Source of the DNA: Mycogone perniciosa
Taxonomy: Eukaryota > Ascomycota > Sordariomycetes > Hypocreales > Hypocreaceae
Assembly (NCBI GenBank): GCA_025331125.1
Contig: JAOALB010000117.1
Location: forward strand, 116,557-180,556
Direction of reading: 5' to 3'
Length of the DNA: 64,000 nt
Positions 34,437-45,080 of this stretch are shown in pieces (positions within the stretch are counted from its first letter, which is position 1; each line of letters starts with the position of its first letter). Both the position numbers and the translations under genes were made by a program. The notes beneath the pieces were generated by a model. It saw nothing but the letters and a program-made list of their open reading frames with translations, was not told the origin of the DNA and ran no database searches.

Positions 34437-36917
34437 TCAAATCCCTCTTCTCCTCTCCATCTCTTCCAACGTGCGCTTCACAATCGCCAGCGCCTCCGCC
34501 TCCACATCCTGCCCCCTGCGCCACGTATACAGAGTCACACCCAGCTGGTCTAGCTGTTCATGCGCCCTTGCCACACGTCGCCTCCAAAGCTCTAGCTTCC
34601 GGTTTACCGCTCCCATAGTGGGCGATCCAGACGGCGACGTGTTCCCGGAGCGGTTGCTGGGCGGTCGGTAGTATGTCATTCCGGTTGCCGGCATGGGTGC
34701 CAATGACGGAGGAAGTGGATCAAAGTCCACGTCCGAATTGGACGAAGCGCCGCGGCCTTGAGCAAACATTCGCGGGCTGAGGCTCTTCAGGCTTGATGGT
34801 GTTACGCGTCGACGTGGAGGGGGAGGGGGCGGTTGGTCTGCTGCTTTGCTCTCGTCCTTTGCTTGAGTTGTGGGGTTGGTTGATTGCTGCGATGAATGTT
34901 GTATTTGGGTAAGTGGATGAAGCTGTTGATTCCCTCCCAAGCCAACTGGCTTCCTTGGTGGTTTCGGCGGGGGCTCAGGGTCAGAGCCAGTTTTGACTCC
35001 TGATAGTCCAAGTCCTACAGGACTCTTACTTGCTCCCGTTAACGATGTGGTGCTGCTCAGAGCCGCAGGTTTTGCTGGTCGGGGCGGAGGTGGTTTATGC
35101 CCAAGCAGGTCCGTAGCACTGACGGATGGTCCTGGTCTCGAGTTTCTAAGCTGCTCCAGAGCCACAGCGTGATCCAGGCTTGTCTCTTCGGGCTCATCAG
35201 AAAAGTCTATCAGAGTACCCATCACTGGTCCCGAGGGTGCTTTGGTCTCACTCATTGAGCCCGGTGCCGAGTTCTGTCGGACTTTGCCATTTCCATTCAG
35301 AGAATGTCCATCATTCAACGTCATGCTAGATGCTCCGCGCCGCGCGAGTTCGAACGAAGGTTCAAAGTAAGCAGCCCCCTCGGGTGTCGTAACGTCTCGA
35401 ATGAAGACAGCCAATACACGCCCCGGGTGTGCGAGGGCTAACTCGGTATATACCTCAAGATCAGCTTCTCCACTGTCTCCCACGAGGAGAAACTTCCGGT
35501 TGGGAAAGTCTCGCATCAGGCGAACCAGCGTGTTCTTTTTCCGTTCCGCAACTGGCTCAAAGATGCCCTGCAACATGCCTGAGTATTGCTTCAGATGAAG
35601 GGACCCTGGTGGAAGACCGGAGAGTTTGAAGAAAGTGGCCAACATGGGGAATAGTTGCCATGGGCTATTGGAGCAGTAGTGTATGCTCACGCCAAGTGCA
35701 TGCATATCACTATACCAGTCCTTCACACCTTCAATGGTGAGGTCAGCCAGTTCACGCACAAAAGTATTTCGGAAGATTTCTCGCGCGCCTCCTGAGATGT
35801 TGGACATCTTGATGGTGTCGTCTATGTCGCTGATCAAGCTGACACCGTAAGGCTCAATGACTTTGATCTCTTGTATGGCAGAGAGTTTCTCGTTTGCGAG
35901 CACCCTGACTTTGGTTGCCACAAAGTCAAGCGGTGCCCGAATGACGAAATGACCAGCATCATTGGTCAAGACCGTCCGCGACTGGGACTTGGTTTCGTTG
36001 TAGAAGAATACCGTGATCGGGAGTGCGACTAGTGGGTTTGTCATAAACGGTGCTACTCTAGCCATCAGGTTGGCATTAGCAACTGCTAGTTCAGCTTCCG
36101 TGAGCTCGTTGAGGTTTGCTGAGCTCTGCCTGGCTGTGAAGCTGGGGCTTCCTGGAGCCGAATCTGGAGTCAAACTGCCTCGCCGACGAGGCGGCCGGAG
36201 CGCATTAGCTGAGTCCCCAGAGCCAGCATTCTCCTGCGGCTGCTCACTGTAGCCGCCACTGATTGCTATCCTCCGCTCTTTCTGGCCTTTCTGCTCGATC
36301 TTGGCGGCTTCTTGTGCAATCCTCTCCTCCTCACGTAGTTCCTCAGGCATTTGGTGATTCGCCATGCCTTGATTCTGGTCTGCTTTCGGTGCTGAAATTC
36401 CGCTGAGCTGACGCGCCAGCCCAATCAAGAACCGATTTCGCCTCGTCATGGGACCGGTATGCGGAGAGTATATCCAACCTCTGACATCGACATCAACAAT
36501 CGCTTTCTCGTCTTGATGCCTCTCCCACTCTTGCTTCCAATAGTCCTCGTCTTGAAGGCTGCCTACTGCTGGCGCTTGGGTTTGGTGTGGTGGCATTTGG
36601 CCCCAGTCCTTCCTTGTGTGATGTTTAGCGTAGCATGGGAATAGCACCATTTGCTCATCGCCTTGTGCTGTGATGGCGACCTCCGGGAACGCGCCGGGGA
36701 TGTGTATGCTGCCCTGGCCGTCCAGACCGCCGTCCATGCGAGTCGCTCTGGATTGCGCATATGTCTCCCTGATTTCTGTTACGGCCTGCTGCCCAGTACG
36801 GTATAGGTTCCCGGCCATGGCTGCAAATCTCCTCCTCCTGTATCCCTTCTCCCCCCTCTCCAGGCCATCGCCCGTGTTGGGCGCGTAGCCCATTGACGCT
36901 CCTTCTGTTGACTGCAT
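34437..36917 (-). CDS. APP1: Actin-patch phosphatidate phosphatase APP1
   Basis: Mg-dependent phosphatidate phosphatase that makes diacylglycerol at cortical actin patches and links lipid metabolism to endocytosis. The catalytic HAD-type motif DIDDTIKMSN (DxDxT, about residue 362) lies in GVSLISDIDDTIK, followed by FRNTFVRELADLTIEGVKDW, HYCSNSPWQLFPML and FLLVGDSGEADLEVY, all hallmarks of the family. Earlier motifs YSPHTGPMTRRNRFLIGLAR also fit. The C-terminal 280 residues are Pro/Ser rich with PPPRPAKP and PPPPPPRRR stretches, likely SH3-binding as in the yeast protein. The first in-frame ATG is 36,917 (MQSTEGASMGY), 826 residues. The frame stays open 145 codons further upstream without an ATG, so a longer form would need a non-ATG start or an upstream exon. 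A TATAAAAG box at 37,331-37,324 fits a leader of about 380 nt. Confidence 0.88.
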   Translation of the reverse strand: MQSTEGASMGYAPNTGDGLERGEKGYRRRRFAAMAGNLYRTGQQAVTEIRETYAQSRATRMDGGLDGQGSIHIPGAFPEVAITAQGDEQMVLFPCYAKHHTRKDWGQMPPHQTQAPAVGSLQDEDYWKQEWERHQDEKAIVDVDVRGWIYSPHTGPMTRRNRFLIGLARQLSGISAPKADQNQGMANHQMPEELREEERIAQEAAKIEQKGQKERRIAISGGYSEQPQENAGSGDSANALRPPRRRGSLTPDSAPGSPSFTARQSSANLNELTEAELAVANANLMARVAPFMTNPLVALPITVFFYNETKSQSRTVLTNDAGHFVIRAPLDFVATKVRVLANEKLSAIQEIKVIEPYGVSLISDIDDTIKMSNISGGAREIFRNTFVRELADLTIEGVKDWYSDMHALGVSIHYCSNSPWQLFPMLATFFKLSGLPPGSLHLKQYSGMLQGIFEPVAERKKNTLVRLMRDFPNRKFLLVGDSGEADLEVYTELALAHPGRVLAVFIRDVTTPEGAAYFEPSFELARRGASSMTLNDGHSLNGNGKVRQNSAPGSMSETKAPSGPVMGTLIDFSDEPEETSLDHAVALEQLRNSRPGPSVSATDLLGHKPPPPRPAKPAALSSTTSLTGASKSPVGLGLSGVKTGSDPEPPPKPPRKPVGLGGNQQLHPLTQIQHSSQQSTNPTTQAKDESKAADQPPPPPPRRRVTPSSLKSLSPRMFAQGRGASSNSDVDFDPLPPSLAPMPATGMTYYRPPSNRSGNTSPSGSPTMGAVNRKLELWRRRVARAHEQLDQLGVTLYTWRRGQDVEAEALAIVKRTLEEMERRRGI

Positions 36918-37323
36918 CGTTAGTGGTCCAGATGATGCCGGGGATCGTCTCCTCCCATCTTTGATCGGTCGGTGTCTTGGGGAGCCTAGTAGCAGCCGTC
37001 GGCTATGCCAGGCGACGAGGTCTAAAAGCCGAGTCTTGGTGGCGCGCTTGTGTTGCCGTCCAAGGATGTAGCGGTAGATGCGGCTCTGGAGACTATGCTT
37101 GACGTACGGGAGTGTATCGAGGTGGAAGTGGAACACTCGTTCGCGATACCGATCTCGGACTGCGTGCGGGAGCAAGTATCGAAGGAAGCCTTGTGTGTGG
37201 CGTGGAGGTGGACGGAAACGACTGAGACCGAAGATTCTAAAGGGAGCCAGCTTGGGTGGTTGTATGCCTAGCCTTTGGCAGCTAATTGAGCCAGATACAA
37301 ACCCTCCTTGAGTCCCAAGTTGA

Positions 37324-37331
37324 CTTTTATA
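37324..37331 (-). promoter_or_regulatory. TATA-like box upstream of APP1
   Basis: TATAAAAG on the minus strand, about 410 bp before the APP1 ATG and inside the open upstream extension of that frame. Its position argues that the upstream extension, or most of it, is leader rather than protein. Confidence 0.4.
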
Positions 37332-37802
37332 CGGCCGGTGGCGGAGCACCAAATAGAGTGCCGATACAAAATGTCGTCAATCTCTCAGGCGAGCCAGTCT
37401 TCTGACAGATGTCAGACTGCCACCCTGATTTGGCACATGCGGCGGTGGTGATGATGCCGGCACCTGACATGCGCTATGTTGCGGACCGTCATTCATGCCG
37501 TTGGCCACAGGATAAAATGATAGCCTATCACCAGAACTCGTGATCGTTCCTGATGGATTGTAGCGTTGAGTTGAGTTGAGCTCAAGATTGGATCTATTGC
37601 TAGCTAGGCGCATTATGTCATCACAGACTCCGCTCTGAGGCGCTTTTAGCAGAGAGCCTTCCGAGATCGTTAGGTAGCTTGGTAGCTCTCCATAACCACA
37701 GAGTGGGAACAAACATCAACAACACAACTCATCGATGCAGACAAATTTTATACATAGATGACACCAAGAAAACATTACTCTTTACTACATCACCAACGCC
37801 GC
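37332..37802. other. APP1 upstream region and DRS1 3' flank
   Basis: Short intergenic region between two minus-strand genes. No coding frame supported. Confidence 0.45.
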
Positions 37803-40162
37803 TCACCTCTTCCCCTTCTTCATCTGCACCTTCGCCTTGCCTTTGTTCGGAACCGGCTTCTTCCCTTTACCTTTGGCTTTGGCCGCAGCGTCAGCTGCAG
37901 CAGTCTTGCCCTTCTTCCACTCCTTTCCTTCTGCCCTCATAGCCTTTAAATCCAGTTTCTTCTTGTCCTTATTGCTCAATTTGACGGCGCCCTTCTTTTT
38001 CTTCGCCTCCTGAGCTCCGTTCAGCTCATCTCTTCCGGCTTGCTTGGCCTTGTCCTTGTCATGCTGCGTCTCGAACCATGTTCGCTTGGGTCGCGACTTG
38101 ATCTCCGCTTCGTGCTCAATGATGTTCACACCCCTCTTGATCTGCATCTCGGCCTGGGCAATCTGCCTCTCCTCCTTTTCCTCCTTCATGATCTCTTCAA
38201 TCTCATCAGACATGCCGTCAATCTCGATCTGCCACTTATCGACTTCACTGGCCTCTATGATGCGGCTGATGATTTTAGATCCTTGATCCTTGCCAGCCTT
38301 GACAGCGGCTTTGACCACCTTGCGATCGGGTTCGGCAGCCAGAGTCAAAGATGTACCGTTTCGCCCAGCACGAGCCGTTCGACCAACTCGATGGACATAG
38401 ATTTCCACTGACTGAGGAGCTTCGTAGTTTATGACAGTATCGACACCTTTGATATCCAAACCACGAGACGCCAAGTCAGTTGCGAGCAGATAGGAAACCT
38501 TACCGTCTCGGAAATCCTCAACGCTTGCAATACGCTACAAGAAGTCAGCGGGAGCTCGGGACTAATCACGGCGATTGTACTCACTTGTGTTTGATTCATA
38601 CTACCGTGCAACTCTGCACAGGAGAGACCTAGCAGGCCAAAAATGATACGGGCTCTGTGAGCTTCCTTCTTTTGACGGAAGAAAATAATGACCCTTTCCG
38701 TATAGAGCCTTTTGCAAACATGAACAAGATAGCCCATTCGCTTTTCTTCACGCCCCGGACGCAGTCGGACAAATTCTTGTATAAGAGTGCCCGCGGTCTT
38801 CTTTTGGGAATCCACCATTATCCTGACTGGCCTGTTCAATCCGACCTTGATGAGGCGGTCGACGGTAGATGTCATGGTGGCGGAAAACAGCATTGTTTGA
38901 CGTGACTTCGGCAGAGTAGTCAGAATTTCGTTCAGCTCATCGGCGAAACCATCCTCAAGCATTCGGTCAGCTTCATCGAGCACGAGAATCTCCACGGTAT
39001 CAACAGTGAAGCTGGCCGAATTCCTCATGTGATCAATGAAACGACCCGGGGTTGCAATAATGACATCAGGTCGCAACCGAAGTTCGGCTTCCTGAACCTT
39101 CACGCTGAGACCACCGACCGCAAGGGTGAACTTAATGTCGGTATGAGCCGCCAGCTTGGTGGCAACAGCATGACACTGGATTGCAAGCTCACGAGTGGGG
39201 GTGAGAATGACAACTCGTGTGGTGGCGATCTTCTTAGGCCGATAGAGAAGTCGTTCAAGAATTGGCAACACAAATGCTGCCGTCTTTCCTGAACCAGTGA
39301 CTGCACCTCCAACGAGATCTTTCCCCATAAGAGCAATGGGAATAGTCTTTGCCTGAATTGGGGTTGGCTTCGAGAAGCCAACAGCAGTCACACCTCGAAG
39401 GATGGGCCGTGACAAGGACATTGCCTGGAAGGATGAAGTATCTCTCTTCTTTCCGAGCGTTTGCTTCTCTTCGGGGGCAAAGAAAGCATCTCGTTTCGCT
39501 TGTTCCTCAGGGTCTTCCGCTTCGCTGTCATCCGACATATCGTCTGGGTGGGCCACGGGTGTCGCTACAGAATCATCATCTGAAGCTGGCTCATCCCCGT
39601 CTTCGAGCTCACCCTCCTCTTCACCAGATTGTTCATCACCATCCTTCTCTTCCTCCTCCGAGTCAACGTTCATGCCGAAGGCGTCGTCTGCCAAGACCTC
39701 GTCGTCCTCGTCATCCATGTCAACGTCGGCATCGCTCTTGGAATCCTCCTCGATGTTGTCAGTATTTTCTTCGCCATTCTTCTTATTCTTATTCTCCCTT
39801 CGCCTCCGTATAATCTCATCCAAGTCGACGCCCTTCTTGTCAGCATTCATGCCCTTTTTTGCGCCATCAAATCCCCAGCCTTCGAATTCCTCTGTGTCAA
39901 ATTCGCCGGCATCATCGACCATGAACTCAAATTCGGAATCCATTGCGCCATCATCTTCGTCCTTTTCGCCCCAGACACCATCAGTCTCTTCTCGTTCAGG
40001 TGCTTCATCCTTGGTTGCCTTGGCCGACTTCTTGCTGGTGGTCTTTGCCCTCTTCTTCGGAGGCTGAGCAGGGACCTCTTCCCCCTCGAAAACTTCACCC
40101 TCGTTATCAGAGAGGGTATGAATGAAGTCGCTTTCAATTGGTCTTTTGTGCGACGGCGCCAT
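37803..40162 (-). CDS. DRS1: DEAD-box ATP-dependent RNA helicase DRS1
   Basis: Nucleolar RNA helicase needed for assembly of the large ribosomal subunit and 27S pre-rRNA processing. Exon 1 at 40162-38585 and exon 2 at 38534-37803, intron 38,535-38,584 (donor GTGAGT, acceptor TTGTAG); 769 residues, against 752 in yeast. The N-terminal 220 residues are highly acidic with NLS-like KKRAK. Helicase motifs: Q motif GFSKPTPIQAKTIP, I AVTGSGKTAAF, Ia PTRELAIQ, Ib TPGRFIDH, II VLDEADRML, III LFSATMT, then after the intron ATDLASRGLDIKGVDTVINY and motif VI HRVGRTARAGR. The C-terminal tail is Lys-rich with WFETQHDKDKAK as in DRS1 orthologues. The intron splits MNQTQ from RIASVEDFRDG in phase 0. All motifs intact. 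Confidence 0.95.
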
Positions 40163-40790
40163 CTTGAATTTTATTGATATATGCTGCTGATACTGGCGGG
40201 GCAGCTTCACAAAATTTCAGAGCAGCATTCATGCAGCTTTGTCGTTTTCTGCCGCCTAGAAATTTTGGCGGTGAGAAAACCTGGACCCCTGGCCTGCAAT
40301 ACACGTGATACTTCCTAATTAGGGTTAGGTTTTGGAGCTAAGAATAGAAAAAATAAGATAAAAAGGCCAAAACCACTTCGTGAAGATTGTTGTATAAATG
40401 ACAAATCAATGTTAATTATTTACTATTATTTAGTTATACTAGTATTGTTTTATTCGCAGCTCTAGTCCTCCAACTGTACAGTGATCCATAAGACTGCGTT
40501 GAGTTATCGACCCGTGGTCATGGTGATCTCGGCTCCATGAAGCTCAGTGGCAGCACCTAGCTTCACTTAGGGAAGGGCAAGTTATTTGCTTTTAGGTATC
40601 TAGCCGCTGGCTCGCTGTCTGCCTGGACTATTGTGGTGTGTTGTTCAATAGACCCTGTTATAGTGTTATATAAATAGATTCTTAACTCCCTATCCTTTTA
40701 TGTAATGTTGGCACCTTCAATGAGTGTATTGGCACCTATTGTTCGGCTGCTTGCATCTGTCACGGCTCCTGTTATATATCTCATTCGACC
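40163..40790. other. Intergenic region upstream of DRS1
   Basis: DRS1 promoter at the left. AT-rich from about 40,310 to 40,450. No coding frame. Confidence 0.45.
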
Positions 40791-40793
40791 CCA

Positions 40794-42000
40794 TGACTTC
40801 CCTCTTTCTCTTCTTCCATTCCTCGTTAATCTTATCGATTGGTAAGTGTTCCGTTTCTTGGTCGTATCCTCTATAGGTCAGTATCGTGCTGTATTGTCGT
40901 CTTATACTGACTACTTATCACAGGGTTTCTCCTTTTATCAAGCCTTATAGATATAGATATCCGTAGAAGTGGAAGGCTACACTGTTATTCCGATCTCGAT
41001 ATGGATCAATGACGACACCCGTGCCCACTCAGAGATCAGCCGGTCACTCTACACCACACTCGAGCCAATGGCGAGGGAAGCAAACAAAGCCCTCATTGAG
41101 AAAAGGCGAAAGTTGGCATACATTCTCCCAGTTTTCGAACCAAGTTATACCAGCGTTCACAACATGCAACAAACGACGCCTGGGTCTATTGTATCAGAGG
41201 TATAAGGACAACGATGACCCTGACGATAAGAGACAAGTCTTCCTTTATTGTGGTACACCATGGCTAAGCCTCGGCTTCATTGGTCCTGCTGGAGAAGAAC
41301 GCCGGCGTTGCGACGCATATCACACTATGCTCAATGCCTCGCAAAAGTCTACTTCTATAGACTAACTCCTCGATGACTCTGTAAGTACCTGTCTTGCCTG
41401 GCTTCTCGCTGGAGGATTGCTGTTAACTCGCTGTTTAGTCGTCAAGGCCCTGTGTCGCCGTTCCCTCGGCCGTCTCACCACCTGGGATTGTACCGGTGGT
41501 CCCCTGATGGCTGCGTTGATAATGACTGTGAGTACCGTTTATTTTATCGCGAGCTACCAGCTGATCAGTAGCTAGCTGCCTTCAACAAGTGCACTCATGG
41601 TACTGGTAGCAACAAGACGTGTGAGTTTGTCTTGTCCGACTACCGCCCGATGGCAGGTTAACTTGTCACGGAGTTGGGCAACGCCCAATTGCTTCTTGTA
41701 AGTATCAGTGCCGTACCAGCTCGACAGTGGCTAACTGGATGGCAGCCTCGTGTGCAACGCCTGCAAGTTACGGTGCACAAGGTGCTTCAAGCCATGGAGC
41801 ACAAGAGTGGCTCCGCTAAGCAGCGAGATGATGGCGAGCGGGATGCTAGGGAGCAGCGAGGTGGCCCTGGACCAGGCCAACTCGTTGTCGGTGATTGACT
41901 TTCGCCAACGTATGTCTAACCTTACCTCACTCCTGTCTTGCTGCTAACTGGCTGTCTAGTACCAGTGGACGATGGATGATGAGATTACTGCCTATGATCA
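40794..42000 (+). other. Unidentified stretch with several intron-like junctions
   Basis: The stretch has an ATG at 40,794 followed by MTSLFLFFHSSLILSIG, which resembles a signal peptide and runs into a GTAAGT donor at about 40,842 with a CACAG acceptor at 40,920-40,924. Further consensus pairs follow: GTAAGTACCTG (about 41,381) to TGTTTAG (about 41,438); GTGAGTACCG (about 41,528) to TAGCTAG (about 41,574); GTAAGTATCAG (about 41,698) to GATGGCAG (about 41,745); GTATGTCTAAC (about 41,909) to CTGTCTAG (about 41,959). Cysteine-rich pieces appear between them (VCNACKLRCTRCF). Joined, no long frame results and I cannot name a family. Best guess: a decayed secreted-protein gene; it could also be an intact gene whose true splicing I have not found. 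Confidence 0.25.
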
Positions 42001-42317
42001 GGTGTATTCCACGGGCCCTCGCGCCGGGGATCTCAATCCAGCTTGCCCTGGCGTTGTGGACTTATTTCTTCGACAACCAGCGCCCGGATCAGGTTAAATC
42101 TTCAAGCGCCTCATCTAAGCGATAATTTGAAATTACTGTCAGCTGCTCTACCGATCGCCGCCGATACTTCAAAGAACTCAAGTCAACCCCCAAGCATTAT
42201 TGGCGATGCTCAAGTTGATGCTGCAGGTCGTCCTGTTCCTTTATTAGTACAGAAACACGAAGACATAGCCCCATATCAGAAGTCAAAGAAATCGACGTCG
42301 GGAGATGATTCGTGCTC

Positions 42318-42510
42318 GCCAGCACGACCATTCGATATCGTGGAGTGACTCGGTCCCTTGTCTTATAGACTAAACTTCCCACCAAAACGAAAGATACAGG
42401 ACCTCATATCAGTCGCAAATCTATATCCCAATCCAAAGGACGAGGACCTGTTTGGAGGGCAAGCTAAATCACCAGGTCCAGTACTAGTGGGGACAGAGAA
42501 AACCCTCTAA
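42318..42510 (+). mobile_element. Fragment of a Ty3/gypsy retrotransposon integrase C-terminus
   Basis: One continuous frame reads PARPFDIVE, a TGA, then LGPLSYRLNFPPKRKIQDL and ISVANLYPNPKDEDLFGG. This matches the GPY/F-type module at the end of gypsy-class pol polyproteins (G-P-F-x-I-x-x-x-x-x-L-x-Y-R-L then HP-V-x-x-V-x-x-L-x-P-x-P-x-x-x-D-P-F). No LTRs, reverse transcriptase or RNase H are visible nearby, so this is a small relic. Confidence 0.55.
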
Positions 42511-43225
42511 ATGATAACGTGGTTCGACTGCTATTCTGTTCTCGAGGAAGTGGAAGAGGAACTCAAGCAAGCCAAGAACAGGTCGTCAGAGAGGCGCAAA
42601 CATATTGGCCGTCGTGCTGTATGCAGGACACGAAGTAATACAATACCACTCGACAAAATAGTAAGAATATGTTGCATATGAACAGTTGAGGAAACATATG
42701 TCATATTAGCCATAAAAAAAATCACAATTAAAACCTAATTACGGAGTAAGCTGCTATCATTCCTCTTCCATTGAGGTCTTCAAACGGATGTTTGACCAGA
42801 TAGATGAAATCGGATGCAATAAATGAGGACAAGGATAGCGGCAGATTTCAGGAAGGAGAGTGATATTAGGCACTATAGGTACTTAGGTACTTTGGTACGT
42901 CGCTGTTTGTTTGCCAGAGTAACCCCGCCACGGTTGATTGGACGACACCGCCCAAATGGCATTACTACTGGCCGCCTAATGATGCACATTTGATTATCAC
43001 CACGCGAACGAATGATTGAATAATTTTCCCTCCATCACCCTCTTTTCTCGCTGCCTTGCGCTTCCACGCTGCAGCCTTCTTCTCGTCTATTTCTGCTCGA
43101 TACCCCCGACGTCTGTCCCGACATCTCATTCCTTCGCCCGCGTCTCTCTCTCATTTCGACCGTTGTGTCATCGCGAGAACCAAACCCCCCTTTGCTCTTC
43201 GCAGTATACTCAACTATCCGTCACG
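42511..43225. other. Intergenic region upstream of the EB1 gene
   Basis: No supported coding. TACGGAGTA motif at 42,740-42,748. The last 200 bases are pyrimidine-rich, as in many fungal promoters and leaders. Confidence 0.45.
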
Positions 43226-44176
43226 ATGGGCGAATCCAGGTTCGACTTGTCCTCTCACCGAGCAACAGGCACCTGCAGCTGACACCAGGACTACAGACAG
43301 GAGCTTGTCAATTGGCTTAACAGCCTCCTCCAGCTTAACATGACCAAGGTTGAGCAGTGCGGTACTGGGTGAGTCGCCACGTACCTCACCCCGCCCGGCG
43401 AATGACACCTGCTACGATATCACAAGACAAGATCTCTGACATGAGCTTCACTACAGCGCCGCGCTCTGCCAGGTTTTTGACAGCATCTTCATGGACATCC
43501 CCATGTCCAAGGTCAAATTCAACGCCAACGGCGAATACGCCTACATCCAAAACTTCAAGGTCCTGCAAAGTACGCGCAATCTGACCCCCTGGCTCGCCCC
43601 CTTTCCCTGCAGAATCATGCTCTAAGACATCTGCCGCACACAGACTCATTTGCCAAACACCAAATCGAGAAGCCCATCCCCGTCGAATCCCTGGTCAAGT
43701 GCAAGATGCAGGACAACCTGGAGTTCTTGCAATGGACAAAGAAGTTCTGGGACCTCAACTTCCCGGACCACGACTACGACGCCGTCGCACGGAGAAAAGG
43801 AGGCGCTTTGCCACCTGCCGGCGCCGCCACTGCCAGGGCCCCTGTTCCTTCGAATACGAGTGCTCGGAGAGGCGGTACAACCCCTAGCACTGGCCCACGC
43901 ATCGCGAAGGCTGCGGGACCAGGCACTGCCGCCTTGCAGCAGGAGAATGCTACCCTTAAGGAGACTGTCACTGGTCTCGAGCGCGAACGAGACTTCTACT
44001 TCAGCAAGCTCCGTGACATTGAGTTGCTGATCCAGCAGGCCGTTGAGGAAGACCCAGAGCTGGAGAAACAGGAGGATGGCCTGGTCAAGCATATCCAGAC
44101 CATTTTGTATTCCACAGAAGAGGGATTCGAGATTCCCGCGGAGGCTGAGGGTCTGGATGACCAAGAGACGTTTTAA
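43226..44176 (+). CDS. BIM1: Microtubule plus-end-binding protein of the EB1 family
   Basis: Binds growing microtubule ends and recruits partners for spindle positioning and polar growth. Exons 43226-43239, 43297-43368, 43457-43569, 43644-44176; introns of 57, 88 and 74 nt; 243 residues. The tiny first exon encodes MGES plus two bases of Arg; splicing at ACTACAG gives MGESRQELVNWLNSLLQLN, the classic EB1 start. The calponin-homology domain (about 1-105) continues VEQCGTGAALCQVFDSIF, KVKFNANGEYAYIQNFKVLQ, FLQWTKKFWDLNFP. A Ser/Ala/Pro linker follows, then the EB1 dimerisation coil LQQENATLKETVTGLERERD FYFSKLRDIELLIQQ (about 160-200) and the acidic tail ending DDQETF, close to the EEY/F-type end bound by CAP-Gly proteins. 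Yeast BIM1 and fission yeast mal3 are the best-known relatives. Confidence 0.95.
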
Positions 44177-45080
44177 TGGACCTGTCGGAGACTTGAAAGC
44201 ATGGAATCCGAATTTGTGGGGGGGAACGTGTACCAGGCCAGTGTCGATCTAGCGGACGGCTGCGGTTGCATGTACATGATGAATGCATTGATGAGTGGCG
44301 CCGGACATACTCTCACCCGAGTGAGATTTGAGAATGTGGATTTTATAGAGCAACCCAGTAAAACTGTTGGACAGGAGGATTTGAGTGTGCATGAGTGGAA
44401 GGACATGGTGCTAGTACTACCTCACAATCCTAGGCATCTACAATTGCGCAATGAAACAAGCTCCGAGATATGACTGCCTACAATACTACTGTGTTATGGG
44501 AGATAACCAAGGCGTGGAAGCCTGGGGAAGCCAATTACCTCCTGCAGTAGGGAGTAATATGCATGGATCTACGAAGTACGAAGTATGAGTACACTGCTGT
44601 GCGAAGTAGATATGATTGAAGCAGATTGACAGTTTAGAATGCAAACCCGGGTGAATATGGAAACAAAGAAACTCCAGCCAAACCACTCAGCATTCTTTGT
44701 TCAAGCGCCACTATTAATATCCCGGAACCGCTTTTAACGTCCTTCTGACATCCGTGGATGACCTTGATGAAGCTTCAGGTGGTTTCTATCTTCGATACGA
44801 GTACGAAGTGCATACGCGCGGAGTAGCGCTCAATTTAGTGGCTGACCCTTCCCGTCAAATATTAATTAGGCGGCCCCAGGCGCTAAAAGCTTCGTGGGTT
44901 CCACTGAACGTTCCCACTGTCCATCTAACGCTTGCATCATCATACAGAACATTAAAAGTTAAAGGCCAGCAATATCTGGACGGCGACAACAAAGCATATA
45001 TCAACTTTATCACCAAAAATAACAACTATTCAGCCCACGTTTACTGCAATCGCGAGTTGGCCGAGTGCAGAGATTTGAAG
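44177..45080. other. Intergenic region between EB1 and VAM7
   Basis: EB1 3' UTR and VAM7 promoter. Contains TACGAAGTACGAAGTA at 44,570-44,585. The VAM7 frame is open upstream to 44,754 but without an ATG. Confidence 0.45.

Noticed and set aside
39402..40067. 221-codon Ser-rich plus-strand frame
   Set aside because: Antisense shadow of the acidic N-terminus of DRS1.
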